Below the pieces are notes generated by a model. That model worked only from the letters and a program-made list of their open reading frames with translations, searched no databases and was not told the DNA's origin. A DNA stretch of 54,733 bases from Pseudomonadota bacterium. GTDB taxonomy: Bacteria > Pseudomonadota > Gammaproteobacteria > Burkholderiales > Burkholderiaceae_C. Position 1 is the stretch's first letter, and the number at the start of each line of letters is the position of its first letter. The stretch covers positions 1 to 54,733 of the forward strand of contig JAJZTW010000021.1 of the NCBI GenBank assembly GCA_021847345.1, in the 5' to 3' direction. Below are positions 54,424-54,733 of this stretch, piece by piece. A program made the translations under genes and the position numbers.

Positions 54424-54733
54424 ATGCCCAACTTCTTGCGCACCCTGTTGCTGCTGGGTGGCGTTGCAGTGCCGGCCGCCATGGTCGGCTGGATGGCAGG
54501 CGGCGGCGCCGGAGCCCTGCTGGGCGCCCTGCTGGGCGCCGGCGCGGGCGTGCTGGTGTGCCTGCTCGGCGAGCGCGTGGTGTTGCGCCTGTACGGCGCG
54601 CGCGAGGTCGACGCGCAAGGCGCTCCGCACCTGCTGGCGATGGTGCGTGAAATGGCCGCGCTTGCCGGACTGCCCGCGCCACGCGTGTTCCTGCTCGACG
54701 CCGACGCGGCCAACGCCTTCACCGTCGGGCGTG
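54424..54733 (+). CDS. htpX: M48-family metalloprotease HtpX, partial (5' part)
   Basis: The frame is open from the ATG at 54424 to the window end, about 103 codons. It starts MPNFLRTLLLLGGVAVPAAM, followed by a second hydrophobic stretch (ALLGALLGAGAGVLVCLLG), then VREMAALAGLPAPRVFLLD and ANAFTVGR, which match the region just before the catalytic HExxH of HtpX-like proteases. The catalytic motif itself lies beyond the window. Location directly after def-fmt is the usual place of htpX in Burkholderiales. Confidence 0.88.
   Translation, partial: MPNFLRTLLLLGGVAVPAAMVGWMAGGGAGALLGALLGAGAGVLVCLLGERVVLRLYGAREVDAQGAPHLLAMVREMAALAGLPAPRVFLLDADAANAFTVGR

Overview
The window is very GC-rich (about 70 percent by eye) and dense in short-overlap operons. 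The order smg, dprA, LysM protein, then divergent def, fmt, htpX at its right end is typical of Betaproteobacteria, and the protein families point to Burkholderiales. I cannot name a genus from the sequence alone.

Layout. (1) 1-5243, minus strand: an orphan Phd/YefM-type antitoxin, a YgeA-like amino-acid racemase, a DUF2256 zinc-ribbon protein, a renalase-like FAD protein, and a two-gene molybdenum hydroxylase (IorA/IorB type) with a perfect FNR/Anr box upstream. (2) 5598-24399: an aryl-polyene / xanthomonadin-type pigment cluster. The plus-strand operon holds a lysophospholipid transporter-acyltransferase fusion, two ACPs, a ketosynthase, a PAP2 phosphatase, an ApeG-like membrane protein, an AMP-ligase, two hot-dog dehydratases, an LpxL-like acyltransferase, a LolA-like carrier, an MMPL exporter, a membrane-anchored polysaccharide deacetylase, a second ketosynthase with a chain-length-factor partner, and a FabG-like ketoreductase. 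A convergent minus-strand trio encodes a glycosyltransferase, a PlsC acyltransferase and a flavin enzyme with the halogenase motif WxWxIP. Most neighbours overlap by 4-20 nt. (3) 24816-33097: transporters (PiT-like, MFS, APC, EamA), a PhaC-like hydrolase, a DUF2917 protein divergent from a LysR regulator, and a small motif protein. (4) 33253-48461: a class II glutamine amidotransferase, then a c-di-GMP and signalling region: a GGDEF cyclase, an EmrB-type efflux pump with divergent MarR regulator, a PhnD-like binding protein beside a hybrid histidine kinase, a REC-EAL phosphodiesterase, and a 1611-residue GGDEF/EAL protein that also appears to carry a globin-like haem domain and a C-terminal CZB zinc-binding domain. 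(5) 48630-54733: a lipoprotein, smg, dprA, a LysM protein, def, fmt and the start of htpX.

The most unusual non-coding signal is a family of structured intergenic repeats. Four copies (near 1, 34134, 43304 and 54312) share a 15-nt loop closed by stems that differ at three base pairs, all with compensatory changes. The repeat's outer boundary often coincides with the TGA stop codon of the preceding gene on the same strand. I saw no rRNA, tRNA, CRISPR array, transposase or replication origin.
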